From: Methanocaldococcus bathoardescens
GTDB lineage: Archaea; AGJL01; Methanococci; Methanococcales; Methanocaldococcaceae
NCBI RefSeq assembly: GCF_000739065.1
Contig: NZ_CP009149.1
Span: 1,187,311-1,251,310, forward strand
Length of the DNA stretch: 64,000 nucleotides
Direction: 5' to 3'
The first letter of the stretch is position 1; each line of letters starts with the position of its first letter. Below the pieces are notes generated by a model. That model did no database searches. It was not told the DNA's origin and saw nothing but the letters and a program-made list of their open reading frames with translations. This document shows positions 38,058 to 47,764 of this stretch, piece after piece. The translations under genes and the position numbers were made by a program.

Positions 38058-39014
38058 TTATACAAATTTGTAGAACTTTCCTGTGTAGCCAAGACTTTTT
38101 AAAAATTCAATGTCTTCTTTATTCAATTCATATTTTTTTGTTGGAGGGATTTCCTTTCCATCCCTTGCATATATAATTCCACCTTTCTTTTTAGCTCCTA
38201 AATATTTTCCAGCATTTCCATCAACGACTATTATTCCTTTTTTCATTTCAAAACCAGTAAAGTCATTAGTATTTCCGTTAATTATAACAGTTCCTCCATT
38301 TAAAACAGCTCCGGTATTTTTTCCAGCGTTCCCATTAACAATAACTTTTCCCTTTTTCATTAAAATTCCAGTGGATAAATCAACATCTCCATTAACTATA
38401 ATTGTTTTATCTTCATTTAATCTTGCTCCAATAGTGTCTCTTTTTATTTTATCATTAATCTCCAAAACTCCTTTATTTTTATCAAATTTATTTGGCTTTA
38501 AGAGCTTTTCATCTCTGTATCTATATTCAACAAACTCTGTTATGGATATGAATTTTCTATAGCCCTTAATATCACTCTCAACTTCAATAACATTTCCCAT
38601 TGGCTCTTTTATCTTATTTTTTTCATTAATATAAACGGTTCCAGACAACATGCTTATTCCAAATCTTGTATCAACATCACCATCTACTATAACTGTTCCT
38701 ACTTTTATTCTTCCCCCACTTCCACCAAAATATTTTAAATCAACACCCATTGAAGAGCAAAATCTCTTTCCAACATTTCCTTTTATATAAACTATCCCGC
38801 CATTTTTCAAATGCTCTACAAGGGTTTTGAAGGAAATGTTTTCTTTTATTTTAGTTTCTGGATTAAAATTACTTTGCCATATAAAGTTGTAAGTGAAGTC
38901 ACATAAACAATCTACTGGTTTATTTAATTCCAATGTTAAAATTTTATCTTTATTCTCATCTAAGAATTCATCCAATTTCTTTTTATTGGATTTTTTAAAG
39001 ATATTGAATAGCAT
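38058..39014 (-). CDS. GXGXG (glutamate synthase alpha-type) beta-helix protein
   Basis: About 318 aa. The C-terminal 220 residues consist of repeating turns such as [60 protein letters not shown] and [22 protein letters not shown]. This is the right-handed beta-helix of the glutamate-synthase GXGXG domain, also used in formylmethanofuran dehydrogenase subunit C. No catalytic residue is evident, so a structural or assembly role is likely. The ATG at 39014 follows GGTGGGG. Confidence 0.84.
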   Translation of the reverse strand: MLFNIFKKSNKKKLDEFLDENKDKILTLELNKPVDCLCDFTYNFIWQSNFNPETKIKENISFKTLVEHLKNGGIVYIKGNVGKRFCSSMGVDLKYFGGSGGRIKVGTVIVDGDVDTRFGISMLSGTVYINEKNKIKEPMGNVIEVESDIKGYRKFISITEFVEYRYRDEKLLKPNKFDKNKGVLEINDKIKRDTIGARLNEDKTIIVNGDVDLSTGILMKKGKVIVNGNAGKNTGAVLNGGTVIINGNTNDFTGFEMKKGIIVVDGNAGKYLGAKKKGGIIYARDGKEIPPTKKYELNKEDIEFLKSLGYTGKFYKFV

Positions 39015-39148
39015 AAACCCCACCAAAATTTTATTTGTTCAATTTTATTTTTTGTTTTAAATTGTTATTTAAGGTTTTTATATTTGTAAATTTAAATTTA
39101 TAAATATAAGATTCAAAAATAAAAAAATAAAAAAGAGAAAAAATTAAT

Positions 39149-39391
39149 TTATTCTTCTTTTAATAATCCAGCAGCATCTAAAGCTAATTTAACCTCTTCT
39201 GTTGAAGCTCCTTTTGGAATATCAACTTTTTTCTCTGTTGGTTCTAAGTGTTTTATGTTGCATCTTCTTCTCTTAACTAATCCATCAACTATAACGAAGT
39301 TTTTATCTAAGATATCTACGATAACACAAACTTTTCCTGCTTCTCTTCCTGCTGTTTTTATACAAACTCTTCCTACTTCAATAGCTGGCAT
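39149..39391 (-). CDS. rpl14e: 50S ribosomal protein L14e
   Basis: 80 aa starting [20 protein letters not shown], an SH3-like KOW protein typical of L14e, with [18 protein letters not shown]. Ribosome site TGAGGTGAGG precedes the ATG. It lies 76 bases downstream of cmk in the same direction; the spacer holds two hairpins. Confidence 0.95.
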   Translation of the reverse strand: MPAIEVGRVCIKTAGREAGKVCVIVDILDKNFVIVDGLVKRRRCNIKHLEPTEKKVDIPKGASTEEVKLALDAAGLLKEE

Positions 39392-39467
39392 TTACCTCAC
39401 CTCATTTTTGTTGTTGTGACTCTCGCGAATCACAACTCATCCTCCAATGAGGGAGGTTTAATATTGC
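39392..39467 (-). promoter_or_regulatory. hairpin-containing spacer between cmk and rpl14e
   Basis: On the minus strand it contains CCTCC-CTCATT-GGAGG and GTTGTGA-TTCGCGAGAG-TCACAAC. Two hairpins directly in front of a ribosomal protein gene could regulate L14e translation or mark an RNA processing site between cmk and rpl14e. Confidence 0.4.
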
Positions 39468-40004
39468 CTACCTCTTTAAATTATCAATGGCAGAGGAGAC
39501 AATATTAAACACTCCCTCCACATCCCATTTTGAAGTGTCAATAACCAAATCGTAAATGGATAAGTCATCTAAATCTATATTATAAATTTCTTTATATCTT
39601 TTTTTCTCACTTGCTTCTCTTTCAACCATCTTTTTTAAAGCAATTTCTTTATCTACACTTTCTCTTTTACTTATTCTTTCAGCTCTAACTTCAAGGGGGG
39701 CTTTAAACCAGATTGTTAAATCTGGCTTAATTCCATTTTTTAAAAGCATCCAGGCGGCTAATCTACCTTCTAACACAACATTTCCTTGCTTTGCTATCTC
39801 TACTTGCCTTCTATCTATCTCTTCATCGACTTCTTTATGCTGTTCTGCATACTTGCTGAATTCCTGTAAATCCATCCCCATCTCTTTTGCCATCTCTCTA
39901 AATATGAATCCTGCACATACGTGTCTTAAGTTATATTTCTCTGCTATCATCTTTGCAATTGTTGTAGTCCCTGTCCCTGGTAGCCCCCCAATGGTGATTA
40001 TCAT
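39468..40004 (-). CDS. cmk: cytidylate kinase (archaeal type)
   Basis: 178 aa. Walker [20 protein letters not shown] at the N-terminus, then [21 protein letters not shown] and [11 protein letters not shown], followed by [11 protein letters not shown] in the lid. It phosphorylates CMP/dCMP with ATP. Archaeal Cmk genes often sit among ribosomal protein genes, as here between L34e and L14e. Confidence 0.94.
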   Translation of the reverse strand: MIITIGGLPGTGTTTIAKMIAEKYNLRHVCAGFIFREMAKEMGMDLQEFSKYAEQHKEVDEEIDRRQVEIAKQGNVVLEGRLAAWMLLKNGIKPDLTIWFKAPLEVRAERISKRESVDKEIALKKMVEREASEKKRYKEIYNIDLDDLSIYDLVIDTSKWDVEGVFNIVSSAIDNLKR

Positions 40005-40068
40005 CTATTCACCCATCCAAAATGGATTAACCATTATGCAATCTTTTGTTATATAAACTTTATTGAAA

Positions 40069-40341
40069 TTACTTCAAGTTCCTTGCTTTTTGAATCATTA
40101 ATCTCTTTAAGCATCTTGGGCATAAGTAGCCTCCATAAGGTCTCTCAGGTCTTCTCTGTGATTTTGGTAATTTTCTAATCTCAACAGGTCTTCCTCTTGG
40201 AACTCCGTGTAATTCAGCTCCACATACAGCACATTTTGCCTTGTTTGGTTTTCTTCTCTTATAATGGATAACGATTCTTCCTCCTGGGGTTCTTCTGTAT
40301 ATCCTTCTATATGACCTTGACCTGTATCTTGGTGCTGGCAT
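40069..40341 (-). CDS. rpl34e: 50S ribosomal protein L34e
   Basis: 90 aa, very basic. A zinc ribbon is visible as [14 protein letters not shown] and [10 protein letters not shown], after the N-terminal [20 protein letters not shown]. Full length for archaeal L34e. It leads the L34e-cmk-L14e cluster, preceded by GGTGAGCTAAAC. Confidence 0.96.
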   Translation of the reverse strand: MPAPRYRSRSYRRIYRRTPGGRIVIHYKRRKPNKAKCAVCGAELHGVPRGRPVEIRKLPKSQRRPERPYGGYLCPRCLKRLMIQKARNLK

Positions 40342-40507
40342 GTTTAGCTCACCTTTTAATATTGAATTTTGATAGTATTAGAATTAGCTGTTTTATTATT
40401 AACAAAAAATCGTAGTATATTTTTAAATGTTTTTTAATTTGCCATTAAAAATTTAATATCATTATACCATAAGAATTACTATTTAAAACTTTTGGTTGGT
40501 GAGCTTT

Positions 40508-41416
40508 ATGTTGAAAACAAAAATCTGTGGAATAGAGTTCAAAAACCCTGTTTTTTTAGCAAGCGGGATAATGGGAGAGACAGGAAGTGCATTAAAAAGA
40601 ATTGCCAAAGGAGGAGCTGGAGCTGTAACAACAAAATCTATAGGGTTGGAGCCGAATCCTGGACATAAAAATCCAACTATTGTAGAGGTTTATGGGGGCT
40701 TTTTAAATGCTATGGGGCTACCAAATCCTGGAGTTGATGAGTATTTAGAAGAAATAAAGAAGGTTAGAGATGAATTAAATAGAATGAATGTTAAAATTAT
40801 TGGCTCAGTTTATGGAAAGAATGAGGAGGAGTTTGCTGAAGTAGCTAAAAAGATGGAGAAATATGTTGATATTATAGAGCTCAACATCTCTTGCCCTCAT
40901 GCTAAAGGATATGGAGCTACAATAGGACAAAATCCAGATTTATCTTATAATGTTTGTAGGGCAGTTAAAAAGACAGTTAATATCCCAGTTTTTGCTAAAT
41001 TAACACCAAATGTTACAAATATTGTTGAAATAGCCCAAGCAGTAGTAGATGCTGGAGTAGACGGACTTGTGGCTATAAATACAGTTAGGGGAATGGCTAT
41101 AGATATTAAAGCAAAAAAGCCAATTTTGGGAAATAAATTTGGTGGTTTAAGTGGGAGAGCAATAAAGCCAATAGGTATAAAAGTTGTTTGGGATTTGTAT
41201 GAGAATTTTGATGTACCAATCATTGGTGTTGGAGGAATAATGACTGGAGAGGATGCTATTGAATATATGATGGCTGGAGCTTCAGCTGTTCAAATAGGAA
41301 GTGGAGTTTATTATAGAGGATATGATATATTCAAAAAAGTTTGTGATGAGATAATAAACTTTCTAAAAGAGGAAAACTTAACATTGGAAGAGATTATTGG
41401 AATAGCTCATGAATAA
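40508..41416 (+). CDS. pyrD: dihydroorotate dehydrogenase (class 1B catalytic subunit)
   Basis: About 302 aa. TIM-barrel flavoenzyme of pyrimidine synthesis. Class 1 features are FKNPVFLASGIMGETG, the FMN loop, NISCPHAKGYG with cysteine as the active-site base, VAINTVRGMAID and GVGGIMTGEDAIEYMMAGASAVQIG. Class 1B enzymes work with PyrK; pyrK is not in the window. ATG at 40508 follows GGTGAGCTTT. Confidence 0.95.
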   Translation: MLKTKICGIEFKNPVFLASGIMGETGSALKRIAKGGAGAVTTKSIGLEPNPGHKNPTIVEVYGGFLNAMGLPNPGVDEYLEEIKKVRDELNRMNVKIIGSVYGKNEEEFAEVAKKMEKYVDIIELNISCPHAKGYGATIGQNPDLSYNVCRAVKKTVNIPVFAKLTPNVTNIVEIAQAVVDAGVDGLVAINTVRGMAIDIKAKKPILGNKFGGLSGRAIKPIGIKVVWDLYENFDVPIIGVGGIMTGEDAIEYMMAGASAVQIGSGVYYRGYDIFKKVCDEIINFLKEENLTLEEIIGIAHE

Positions 41417-41434
41417 ATTTTTAATTTTTTATTT

Positions 41435-42019
41435 TTATTCTTCTTTTTCTTCAAATTCTTCTATACACTCATCACATAAGTATCTTCCTTGATACAATCT
41501 GACTCTCCCTTGATAGCCACAGTTTTCACATAACCCATTTATATACTCTTCCCTAAATTCATCAGTATCTAATGAAATAACTTCTCTCTCTTCTGGTTTT
41601 ATTGATGCATATTCTGCAACTATCTCTAACAACTCTGGAGAAACTTTAACTATATCACTTTGGGTAACTATTCCCACTAATTCTCCGTCTTTTACAACTG
41701 GCAATCTTTTAATTCCATGAGTTGCCATTATCTTTGCAGCTTCAGTAATTGAAGCATTTTGAGGGATTGTAATTATCTTTTTACTCATCACTTCCTCAGC
41801 CAATACATCCTTTGGCTTTAAATTTTTTGAAACTACCCTTTTTACAATATCTCTCTCTGTTACAATACCAACTGGTTTATTGTTTTCTACAATAACAACA
41901 GCACCTATATTCTTTTCTGTCATTATATTGGCTATGTCATAGATTGACATATCTTTTGTAGCTGTAATTACAGGAAAACTCATAACCTCTGAAACAGGAA
42001 TATCACATGCGATTTTCAT
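41435..42019 (-). CDS. tandem CBS-domain protein with zinc ribbon
   Basis: About 194 aa. Two CBS domains (about residues 8-60 and 72-128; VITATKDMSIYDIANIMTEKNIGAVVIVE and IITIPQNASITEAAKIMATHGIKRLPVV) form a Bateman module that binds adenosyl nucleotides. A C-terminal ribbon CENCGYQGRVRLYQGRYLC-DEC follows. Likely a regulatory protein. It is convergent with pyrD with 18 bases between gene ends. The ATG at 42019 follows GGGGAGT. Confidence 0.87.
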   Translation of the reverse strand: MKIACDIPVSEVMSFPVITATKDMSIYDIANIMTEKNIGAVVIVENNKPVGIVTERDIVKRVVSKNLKPKDVLAEEVMSKKIITIPQNASITEAAKIMATHGIKRLPVVKDGELVGIVTQSDIVKVSPELLEIVAEYASIKPEEREVISLDTDEFREEYINGLCENCGYQGRVRLYQGRYLCDECIEEFEEKEE

Positions 42020-42058
42020 ACTCCCCACCCATAAACCTATCTAACAAATAACTCAATA

Positions 42059-42625
42059 TTATAATTTATATACTTTATTATATTCTTTTAGATATTCCAA
42101 AATTTCTTTATGAATCTCATTTATTGACTTTTTTGTTGTATCAATAACTATAAAGTTGTATTCTTCAGCCAACTCTAAATATTTGTTTTGCACCTTCTCT
42201 AAAAAATCCTTTTTTTCAAATATGTCTTTTGTTTTAACTCTTTTTAATGCTGTCTCAATATCAACAATTAGCAAAAAAACAACATCTGGTTTTAAAGCAT
42301 ACCTATTTATTGATTTTATAAAGTCTTCATCAACTCCTGCAATGCTTTGATATGCTATTGAAGAATACAAATACCTATCACAAACAACATCTCTTCTTTT
42401 TAGCTCTTCTTTTATTAATTTAGTGTGCTCTACTCTATCAGCTGCAAATAATAAAGCTAAGGTTTTATCATCTACTTTTATTTTTCCAGATAATATTTCT
42501 CTTATTAACTTCCCTACCGAACTGTTTGATGGCTCACAAGTCCAAAATGCATTTAATTTTTTGGCTAAAAGTCCTGACTGAGTTGTTTTCCCACTACCAT
42601 CTATACCTTCAAACACAATAAACAT
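42059..42625 (-). CDS. tmk: thymidylate kinase
   Basis: 188 aa. P-loop FEGIDGSGKTTQSGLLAKKL at the start, the DR(Y/H) substrate motif in VCDRYLYSSIAYQ, and PDVVFLLIVDIETAL. It converts dTMP to dTDP. The frame runs 28 codons further upstream, but the ATG at 42625 has GGTGAGCGAG before it and gives the standard N-terminus. From remembered gene order, a rearrangement relative to M. jannaschii lies between this gene and the CBS gene. Confidence 0.95.
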   Translation of the reverse strand: MFIVFEGIDGSGKTTQSGLLAKKLNAFWTCEPSNSSVGKLIREILSGKIKVDDKTLALLFAADRVEHTKLIKEELKRRDVVCDRYLYSSIAYQSIAGVDEDFIKSINRYALKPDVVFLLIVDIETALKRVKTKDIFEKKDFLEKVQNKYLELAEEYNFIVIDTTKKSINEIHKEILEYLKEYNKVYKL

Positions 42626-42700
42626 CTCGCTCACCAAAATGTATAAATAAGATTTATCATTATTAATCATTACAAATACCTTTATAAATTGGTGATGTTT

Positions 42701-42970
42701 ATGGAACAATTTATTGGGATTGTCAAGGATATTCTTGTTTTTATTGCTTCATTTGGTATTTTATTAGCTTCTTATAGGTTATGGATAGAGAAAGATAGAA
42801 AAAACATCATTTATGCAAGAATCCATATCTTAGGAGTTATTGACTGTGCATGCTTTTTAATTTTTATAGCTTTGGGAGAACCTCTTTTAGCATTTGTTTA
42901 TTTAATTTTAGCTCCATTCTTAGCTCATGCAATTGCAAATGCTGCATATAATGATAAGTTGTCTGAATAA
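42701..42970 (+). CDS. MnhG/EhbB-like small membrane subunit
   Basis: 89 aa with three hydrophobic segments. The pattern ARIHILGVIDCACFLIF and FLAHAIANAAY resembles MnhG/PhaG antiporter subunits and the corresponding small subunits of energy-converting hydrogenases of methanogens, whose genes are scattered in methanococci. This is a suggestion from pattern only. GGTGATGTTT directly precedes the ATG. Confidence 0.55.
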   Translation: MEQFIGIVKDILVFIASFGILLASYRLWIEKDRKNIIYARIHILGVIDCACFLIFIALGEPLLAFVYLILAPFLAHAIANAAYNDKLSE

Positions 42971-43001
42971 ATAAAAATTAATAGTGATAATGGGAAAATA
43001 G

Positions 43002-44231
43002 TTAAAACTCTCTTTCAGTTGAAAACTCAAACTCTTCTTCTCCAAACAATTTTCTAACCATCCAGTCAGCATCAAACTCAATTAAATCTGAGTATCTTTG
43101 CCCAACCCCTAAATATAGAATTGGTTTTCCAATTGCATAACCTATTGAAAGAGCTGCCCCTCCTTTAGCATCGGCATCTACTTTTGTTAAGATAATTCCA
43201 TCGATATTTACTGCATTGTTGAATTCCTCTGCTTGATATACAGCATCATTCCCAGTTAAAGCATCTCCAACAAATATAACCAAATCTGGCTTTGTTACTC
43301 TAACCACTTTTTTAATTTCTTCCATTAAGTTGGTGTTTGTTGCCTGTCTTCCTGCTGTATCAGCCAAAACAACATCAATTCCTCTTGCTTTAGCATGCTG
43401 TATAGCATCGTAAATAACTGCCGCAGAATCAGCTCCCTGCTTATGCTTAATAACTTTAACTCCAACATTTTTAGCATGCTGTTCTAATTGCTCAATAGCT
43501 CCAGCTCTGAAAGTGTCTCCTGCAGCTAATACAACACTATATCCCTTTTGCTTTAATTTATATGCTAATTTAGCTATGGTCGTGGTTTTTCCAGTTCCAT
43601 TGATTCCAACAAATACAATAACTGTTGGTTTTCCTTCTGCCTTATTCTTTTTGATTATCTCTTCAATATCAATTTTTTCCTGGGATAGGATATTTTTTAT
43701 AGCATTTTTTACAGCATTTATTGTAATTTCCTCTACATTATCATTGGGGGATATTTTTCTTCCAACTAATTCGTTTTTGATATTCTCAATTAACTTTTCT
43801 ACGACTTCTAATGCAACATCTGCCTCTAAAAGCTCTATTTCTAACTCTTCTAACACATCTTCTATATCTTCCTCTAAGATGACAACTTCTTTTTTAAGAA
43901 CTTTCTTAATAGCCCTTGTTAAACCAAATCTATCAAAGAAACTTATTTTTTTCTTTTCTGTTTCTTCTTTAATTTCTTTAACTTCTTCTTTATCTTCTTC
44001 TACTTTTTTAGGAATTTCTGTTTTTACAATTTCAGTTTTTTTAATTTCTGGTTCTGTTTTTTCTTTTTTTATTTCTTCTTTTTTAGATTCTCTTCTAAAT
44101 AAATTTGTTAGAGAAATTTTTGGTTTTTCTTTCTTTTCTTCTTTAACTTCTTCAGCTTCTCCTTTATTGTAGATTTTTTCAGTAATTTTTGATGCTGTTT
44201 TCAAAAGTTTTTCTTTTAATTTTCCAAACAT
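43002..44231 (-). CDS. ftsY: signal recognition particle receptor FtsY
   Basis: About 409 aa. A highly charged N-terminal region of about 110 residues (runs of E and K, membrane-docking) is followed by the NG domain: [20 protein letters not shown] (G1), [31 protein letters not shown] (G3), [14 protein letters not shown] (G4) and [13 protein letters not shown] (G5). It is the GTPase receptor for SRP54 in co-translational protein targeting. ATG at 44231 follows GGAGGGATTACTA. Confidence 0.96.
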   Translation of the reverse strand: MFGKLKEKLLKTASKITEKIYNKGEAEEVKEEKKEKPKISLTNLFRRESKKEEIKKEKTEPEIKKTEIVKTEIPKKVEEDKEEVKEIKEETEKKKISFFDRFGLTRAIKKVLKKEVVILEEDIEDVLEELEIELLEADVALEVVEKLIENIKNELVGRKISPNDNVEEITINAVKNAIKNILSQEKIDIEEIIKKNKAEGKPTVIVFVGINGTGKTTTIAKLAYKLKQKGYSVVLAAGDTFRAGAIEQLEQHAKNVGVKVIKHKQGADSAAVIYDAIQHAKARGIDVVLADTAGRQATNTNLMEEIKKVVRVTKPDLVIFVGDALTGNDAVYQAEEFNNAVNIDGIILTKVDADAKGGAALSIGYAIGKPILYLGVGQRYSDLIEFDADWMVRKLFGEEEFEFSTEREF

Positions 44232-44362
44232 TAGTAATCCCTCCATAACAATATACGAAATAAACATTTTTTGTTAATCTGGATTTTTAATATTAAATCT
44301 TATATAAACCTAGTTACAAAATATTAATATATTTTTTTATTGATTTATTTTTAGGTGGAAAT

Positions 44363-44992
44363 ATGGAATGTATTTTAAAACGAGAAAAGATTAAAGAATT
44401 AATTAAAAATGGTAAGATAGATAATGCCTTACAAATCATTGAAGAAGACCCTTCATCATTAGAGGAAATATATAGTTTTTTACATTGTAATGATAATCAG
44501 TTGAAGATTAACTGTTTAGCAGTTTTAAGAAATTTGTATCTAAAAGGGAAAATACAAATAACTACATTAATTGAACGTTTAGAAAATGTATTTTCAGAAA
44601 ACGATAAAGAGATAATTTCAGACGCTTTCTTATTTTTTAAAGAAATTTCTGAAGTATATGAAGAAGAGATATTGAAAATGGAAGAGTTAAAATCTAAAAA
44701 AGAAGATGATTGTAATAATGAAGAGGATAGAAATGACCTACCCAACACGAAACGAGATAAAATAATAATATTTGATATTTTGAAAGTAATAGAAAAAAAT
44801 GAAGAACTAAAAAAGACACAAATAATGTATGCTGCAAATTTAGATTGGAAAACATTTAATAGGTATATTACTTATTTATTAAATAATAAATTTATTAAAA
44901 AAACAGATGGGACTTATATATTAACACCTAAAGGTAAGTTATTGTTAGGGAAAATTAGAGAAGTATTTGAACTAATTTATCCAGATAAATAA
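44363..44992 (+). CDS. winged-helix regulator with helical N-terminal domain
   Basis: 209 aa. Residues 1-105 form a helical, HEAT-like region (NGKIDNALQIIEEDPSSLEE); an acidic linker with KSKKEDDCNNEEDRND follows. Residues 133-209 are a winged helix (TQIMYAANLDWKTFNRYITYLL) with a wing KTDGTYILTPKG, of the HTH_45 type common in archaea. The same winged helix recurs in the 96-aa protein at 46971, so the two flank the exported-protein genes. Probably a DNA-binding regulator of the cluster; that is inference. Confidence 0.7.
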   Translation: MECILKREKIKELIKNGKIDNALQIIEEDPSSLEEIYSFLHCNDNQLKINCLAVLRNLYLKGKIQITTLIERLENVFSENDKEIISDAFLFFKEISEVYEEEILKMEELKSKKEDDCNNEEDRNDLPNTKRDKIIIFDILKVIEKNEELKKTQIMYAANLDWKTFNRYITYLLNNKFIKKTDGTYILTPKGKLLLGKIREVFELIYPDK

Positions 44993-45283
44993 ATGTATAG
45001 TTGGATACATTATTTGTATCTTTTTTTACTTTTTGTGGAAAATTTAAAATTTATGGATAAAACCCATGTTTTTTCTATATGCTTTACGTTCATAAACTAT
45101 ATTAACAAAATACACAATATAGTATAATCACAAATGTGGGGAGGGGTGGTAAAAGAGTAGAATTCAACAATACACATACTAAATTGCTAAATCTACTTGA
45201 TTAGTTTAATTAGTAGGGCTTTAAAATATTAAGTATAATTTTTAGTTGATGCAATATTTTCAATTATAACGGGGTGTTTAAAA
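44993..45283. other. long spacer before the exported-protein gene
   Basis: 291 bases, AT-rich, with a G-rich patch at 45136-45150 (GTGGGGAGGGGTGGT) that stands out. TATA-like runs lie near 45095-45130. The final ACGGGGTGTTTAAAA supplies the ribosome site for the next gene. It most likely holds the promoter and a long regulated leader. Confidence 0.4.
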
Positions 45284-46339
45284 ATGAAAAATGCTAAAAG
45301 ATATGTACTGTCTTTGTTACTCTCTATAATCATGGGAGTTGCGGTAATGGGCTCTGCATTTGCTCATTCAGGTTATGGAACAGGATATACCGAAGGGTAT
45401 AATACCTGTGTAACTGTATGTAATTACCCTCCTGAAATTGACTGCAATAGTTACGAACTTAAAATAACAACTCTACAAGGATGGAAAGTATATGAATACA
45501 AGAATACAACCGGAGTAACTCCTAAGCTTCTAAGAAGTGATGCTTTAATGGCTTATGCATACACTGGAGAGGGAGTAACTTTCTATATAAATGTTAGCGA
45601 CCCTAACGGAGTGCAAGATTTACAAGCAATGGGTGCTGGAGTAGATTTCTTATTAGTTCCACAGGGAGGAAATCCTAAAAATCCAACATACACAATCCCA
45701 GCAGGATTTGACCCATCAACAACTACTTCAACAGGCGCAACATTCTACGCACAATGGACAGTCCCTGCAGGAGCATACGGATGCTTCGATGTCTATGTTA
45801 AAGCAAGAGACGGAAAACATGGACATGGACATGGAAAATGCACGAGACCGGTATTAAAGGGTAAAATATTCTTAAACCCAATGGTTGGAATAGAGATTAC
45901 AAAAGATAACGATAGATTTGAACCAAAAAATAACGATGGAAATGCAAATTATGCTCAATTTACTGGATTATGTTTCGGTAAGACAACTCCAGGAGCTACT
46001 AATGTCTCTGCAAAAGAGAATGTTGTAACAATCCACAATATCGACCCAGACAATGTAGGAACTCAGATGGCAGTATTCGTTTCAGCAACCTCAATGACAC
46101 AGTCAAAAGGAACTGGAATAATTCCAGCAGAAAATATTAAAGCACATGTTATAAAGGCAAACAACGTAGCACAGAGCTACAGTGTTCACTTACAAAACAA
46201 TGCCAGAGTATTATTATGGCAACCACTCAAACCATGCGACACAAATGCTTTAGAGGTTAATTTCACACTCGATGTCCCAACACCATTGCCAAGCGGTCAC
46301 TACAAAGGTTCAATTGCATTCTATGGACTTGGACTCTAA
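45284..46339 (+). CDS. exported protein with signal peptide, unknown function
   Basis: 351 aa. A signal peptide of about 27 residues (basic start MKNAKR, hydrophobic core, cleavage near AFA-H) precedes a mature protein with four early cysteines (CVTVC, CNY, DCN), a histidine/glycine segment DGKHGHGHGKC near residue 183 and many beta-rich stretches such as SVHLQNNARVLLW and GSIAFYGLGL at the end. No membrane anchor. Codon use is richer in GC (ccc, acc) than its neighbours, as seen for abundant proteins. Likely an extracellular or cell-surface protein. Confidence 0.75.
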   Translation: MKNAKRYVLSLLLSIIMGVAVMGSAFAHSGYGTGYTEGYNTCVTVCNYPPEIDCNSYELKITTLQGWKVYEYKNTTGVTPKLLRSDALMAYAYTGEGVTFYINVSDPNGVQDLQAMGAGVDFLLVPQGGNPKNPTYTIPAGFDPSTTTSTGATFYAQWTVPAGAYGCFDVYVKARDGKHGHGHGKCTRPVLKGKIFLNPMVGIEITKDNDRFEPKNNDGNANYAQFTGLCFGKTTPGATNVSAKENVVTIHNIDPDNVGTQMAVFVSATSMTQSKGTGIIPAENIKAHVIKANNVAQSYSVHLQNNARVLLWQPLKPCDTNALEVNFTLDVPTPLPSGHYKGSIAFYGLGL

Positions 46340-46390
46340 ATCCCCAAATTTTTAATTTTTTTAAATTTTTAGATATTATGGTGATTACTT

Positions 46391-46927
46391 ATGAAAAATT
46401 TTTCTGTAATTTCTGGTTTATTAGCAATTATATTTATTACTTTAGCTATTTCACAAGTTAATGGTTTAAGTGGGGCTATAACTCCACCAAAAATTGATAT
46501 TATGGCTAATGCAAGTAATGGATTTCCTCAGGATGTAAATAGTATCATTTATATAAAAAATCCTAATGACTTTCCAGTTAGGGTAGAAATCCTTACAACT
46601 GGTGATTTAAATAATTCTGAAAAAGTAGAAGTTAAAATTAATGAAAATAACTTCACATTAAAACCAGGAAGAACTGTTAGAGTAAATATTACGTTTACTG
46701 TAAAAGAAAATGACAAATATGAAGGAAATATTTTAACAAAAATTAGTCCATTGGATTATGGAGATAATAAAGAAGGTGTAAGTCTAAAAGCGAGTGTAGT
46801 TTTACCTACAAAAGTTGCGATAATGGTAGTTGATAGTGAAAATTATATAAAAAAAATGGCAATTACTGCAGTTTTAATTATGAGTATGTTGGGAATGGGA
46901 ATCATGCTTATTAGAAAGTATATTTAA
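46391..46927 (+). CDS. surface-anchored Ig-like domain protein
   Basis: 178 aa. A signal sequence (residues 5-25) is followed by a beta-rich domain with YIKNPNDFPVRVEILTTGDL and LKPGRTVRVNITFTVKEND and by a C-terminal membrane helix (about 157-175) ending RKYI. The architecture is a small extracellular Ig-like domain tethered to the membrane, reminiscent of DUF916-type domains that help display surface proteins. It starts 52 bases after the exported protein gene, so a joint function on the cell surface is plausible. Confidence 0.68.
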   Translation: MKNFSVISGLLAIIFITLAISQVNGLSGAITPPKIDIMANASNGFPQDVNSIIYIKNPNDFPVRVEILTTGDLNNSEKVEVKINENNFTLKPGRTVRVNITFTVKENDKYEGNILTKISPLDYGDNKEGVSLKASVVLPTKVAIMVVDSENYIKKMAITAVLIMSMLGMGIMLIRKYI

Positions 46928-46970
46928 TTTGAATTTCTTTTAAAAGCTATTTGGTGTTTAAAGTGGTAGT

Positions 46971-47261
46971 ATGAAAATTCTTCCAACTCTTTCAAATAAC
47001 AAAAATAAAAGATATAAGAGGTCCCCATTTGAAGTGATTTTTGAAATATTGCATACCATTAAAGAGGGGGAGCAAATAAAGACAAGGATTATGTATGCTG
47101 CAAACTTGGATTGGAGAAATTTCTCAAGATATATGGATTTTTTAATTGATAAGGAGTTTATTAAAAAGAATAAAGATGACAAATTTGAACTTACAGAGCT
47201 GGGGAAAAAGCTATATTTTTATTTATGTGAGTTGTTTGAGATTATAAACTGTAAACCTTAA
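46971..47261 (+). CDS. small winged-helix regulator
   Basis: 96 aa. After a basic N-terminus comes IFEILHTIKEGEQIKTRIMY and AANLDWRNFSRYMDFLI with the wing KKNKDDKFELTELGKKL. It is a paralogue of the C-terminal domain of the protein at 44363 (shared MYAANLDW). Such HTH_45 proteins are usually dimeric repressors. It lies 44 bases after the Ig-like gene and is probably in the same transcript. Confidence 0.75.
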   Translation: MKILPTLSNNKNKRYKRSPFEVIFEILHTIKEGEQIKTRIMYAANLDWRNFSRYMDFLIDKEFIKKNKDDKFELTELGKKLYFYLCELFEIINCKP

Positions 47262-47284
47262 ATCTCAAATTGTGAGGGATAGAT

Positions 47285-47638
47285 ATGAAAAAATTTGGAA
47301 TACTTTTATTTTCAGACATTGTTAAAGAATGCATGAATGGAGATGAATTTGCAAGAGAAATTATTGAAGATTTGCTTAATTTTTTAATAAAATTACGGAT
47401 TTGGAGATGGAAATATTTGTTATCACAAAATCAAAAAAATGAAATTCAAATGTCAGAGTTGTTACCACTAATAAAAGAAGAGAAAGAAGAAATTGACAGA
47501 TTATTTTCGTTCCTATATAATACAGATATCTCTGTTGAGAATAGAATTGAAATTCTAATGTTATTAAAAGAATTTGTGAAAGAGGAAATTAAATGGATTT
47601 TAATGGATGCTAACCAGGTTAATCTTGTAAGAAAATAA
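47285..47638 (+). CDS. uncharacterised helical protein
   Basis: 117 aa, almost entirely helical and charged, beginning MKKFGILLFSDIVKECMNGD. No known motif. It starts 24 bases after the small regulator with GTGAGGGATAG as ribosome site, so it belongs to the same operon. The leading segment and the repeated LLKEF pattern near residue 98 recall helical-repeat sensor parts such as the N-terminal domain of the 44363 protein, but the similarity is weak. Confidence 0.6.
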   Translation: MKKFGILLFSDIVKECMNGDEFAREIIEDLLNFLIKLRIWRWKYLLSQNQKNEIQMSELLPLIKEEKEEIDRLFSFLYNTDISVENRIEILMLLKEFVKEEIKWILMDANQVNLVRK

Positions 47639-47727
47639 TGCTTTTTTACATAAATAATTTTAACAACATTGTAAAATTCTACCATTTTAATTATGTAACT
47701 ATAAATTTAAATTTACAGATTATAGAA

Positions 47728-47764
47728 AAGTTTATATAGAACTTCAAAAACACAATTTATATAG
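47728..47764 (+). promoter_or_regulatory. two tandem TATA boxes of the small heat-shock gene
   Basis: AAGTTTATATAGAA (47728-47741) and AATTTATATAG (47754-47764) lie 26 bases apart in front of the HSP16.5 gene. The upstream box would give a start near 47760, the downstream one near 47787, practically leaderless. Two promoters could serve basal and heat-induced expression. Confidence 0.5.

Noticed and set aside
43513-44172. 219-codon plus-strand frame opposite ftsY
   Set aside because: Serine/phenylalanine-rich mirror of the charged FtsY N-terminal region; coding evidence favours ftsY only.
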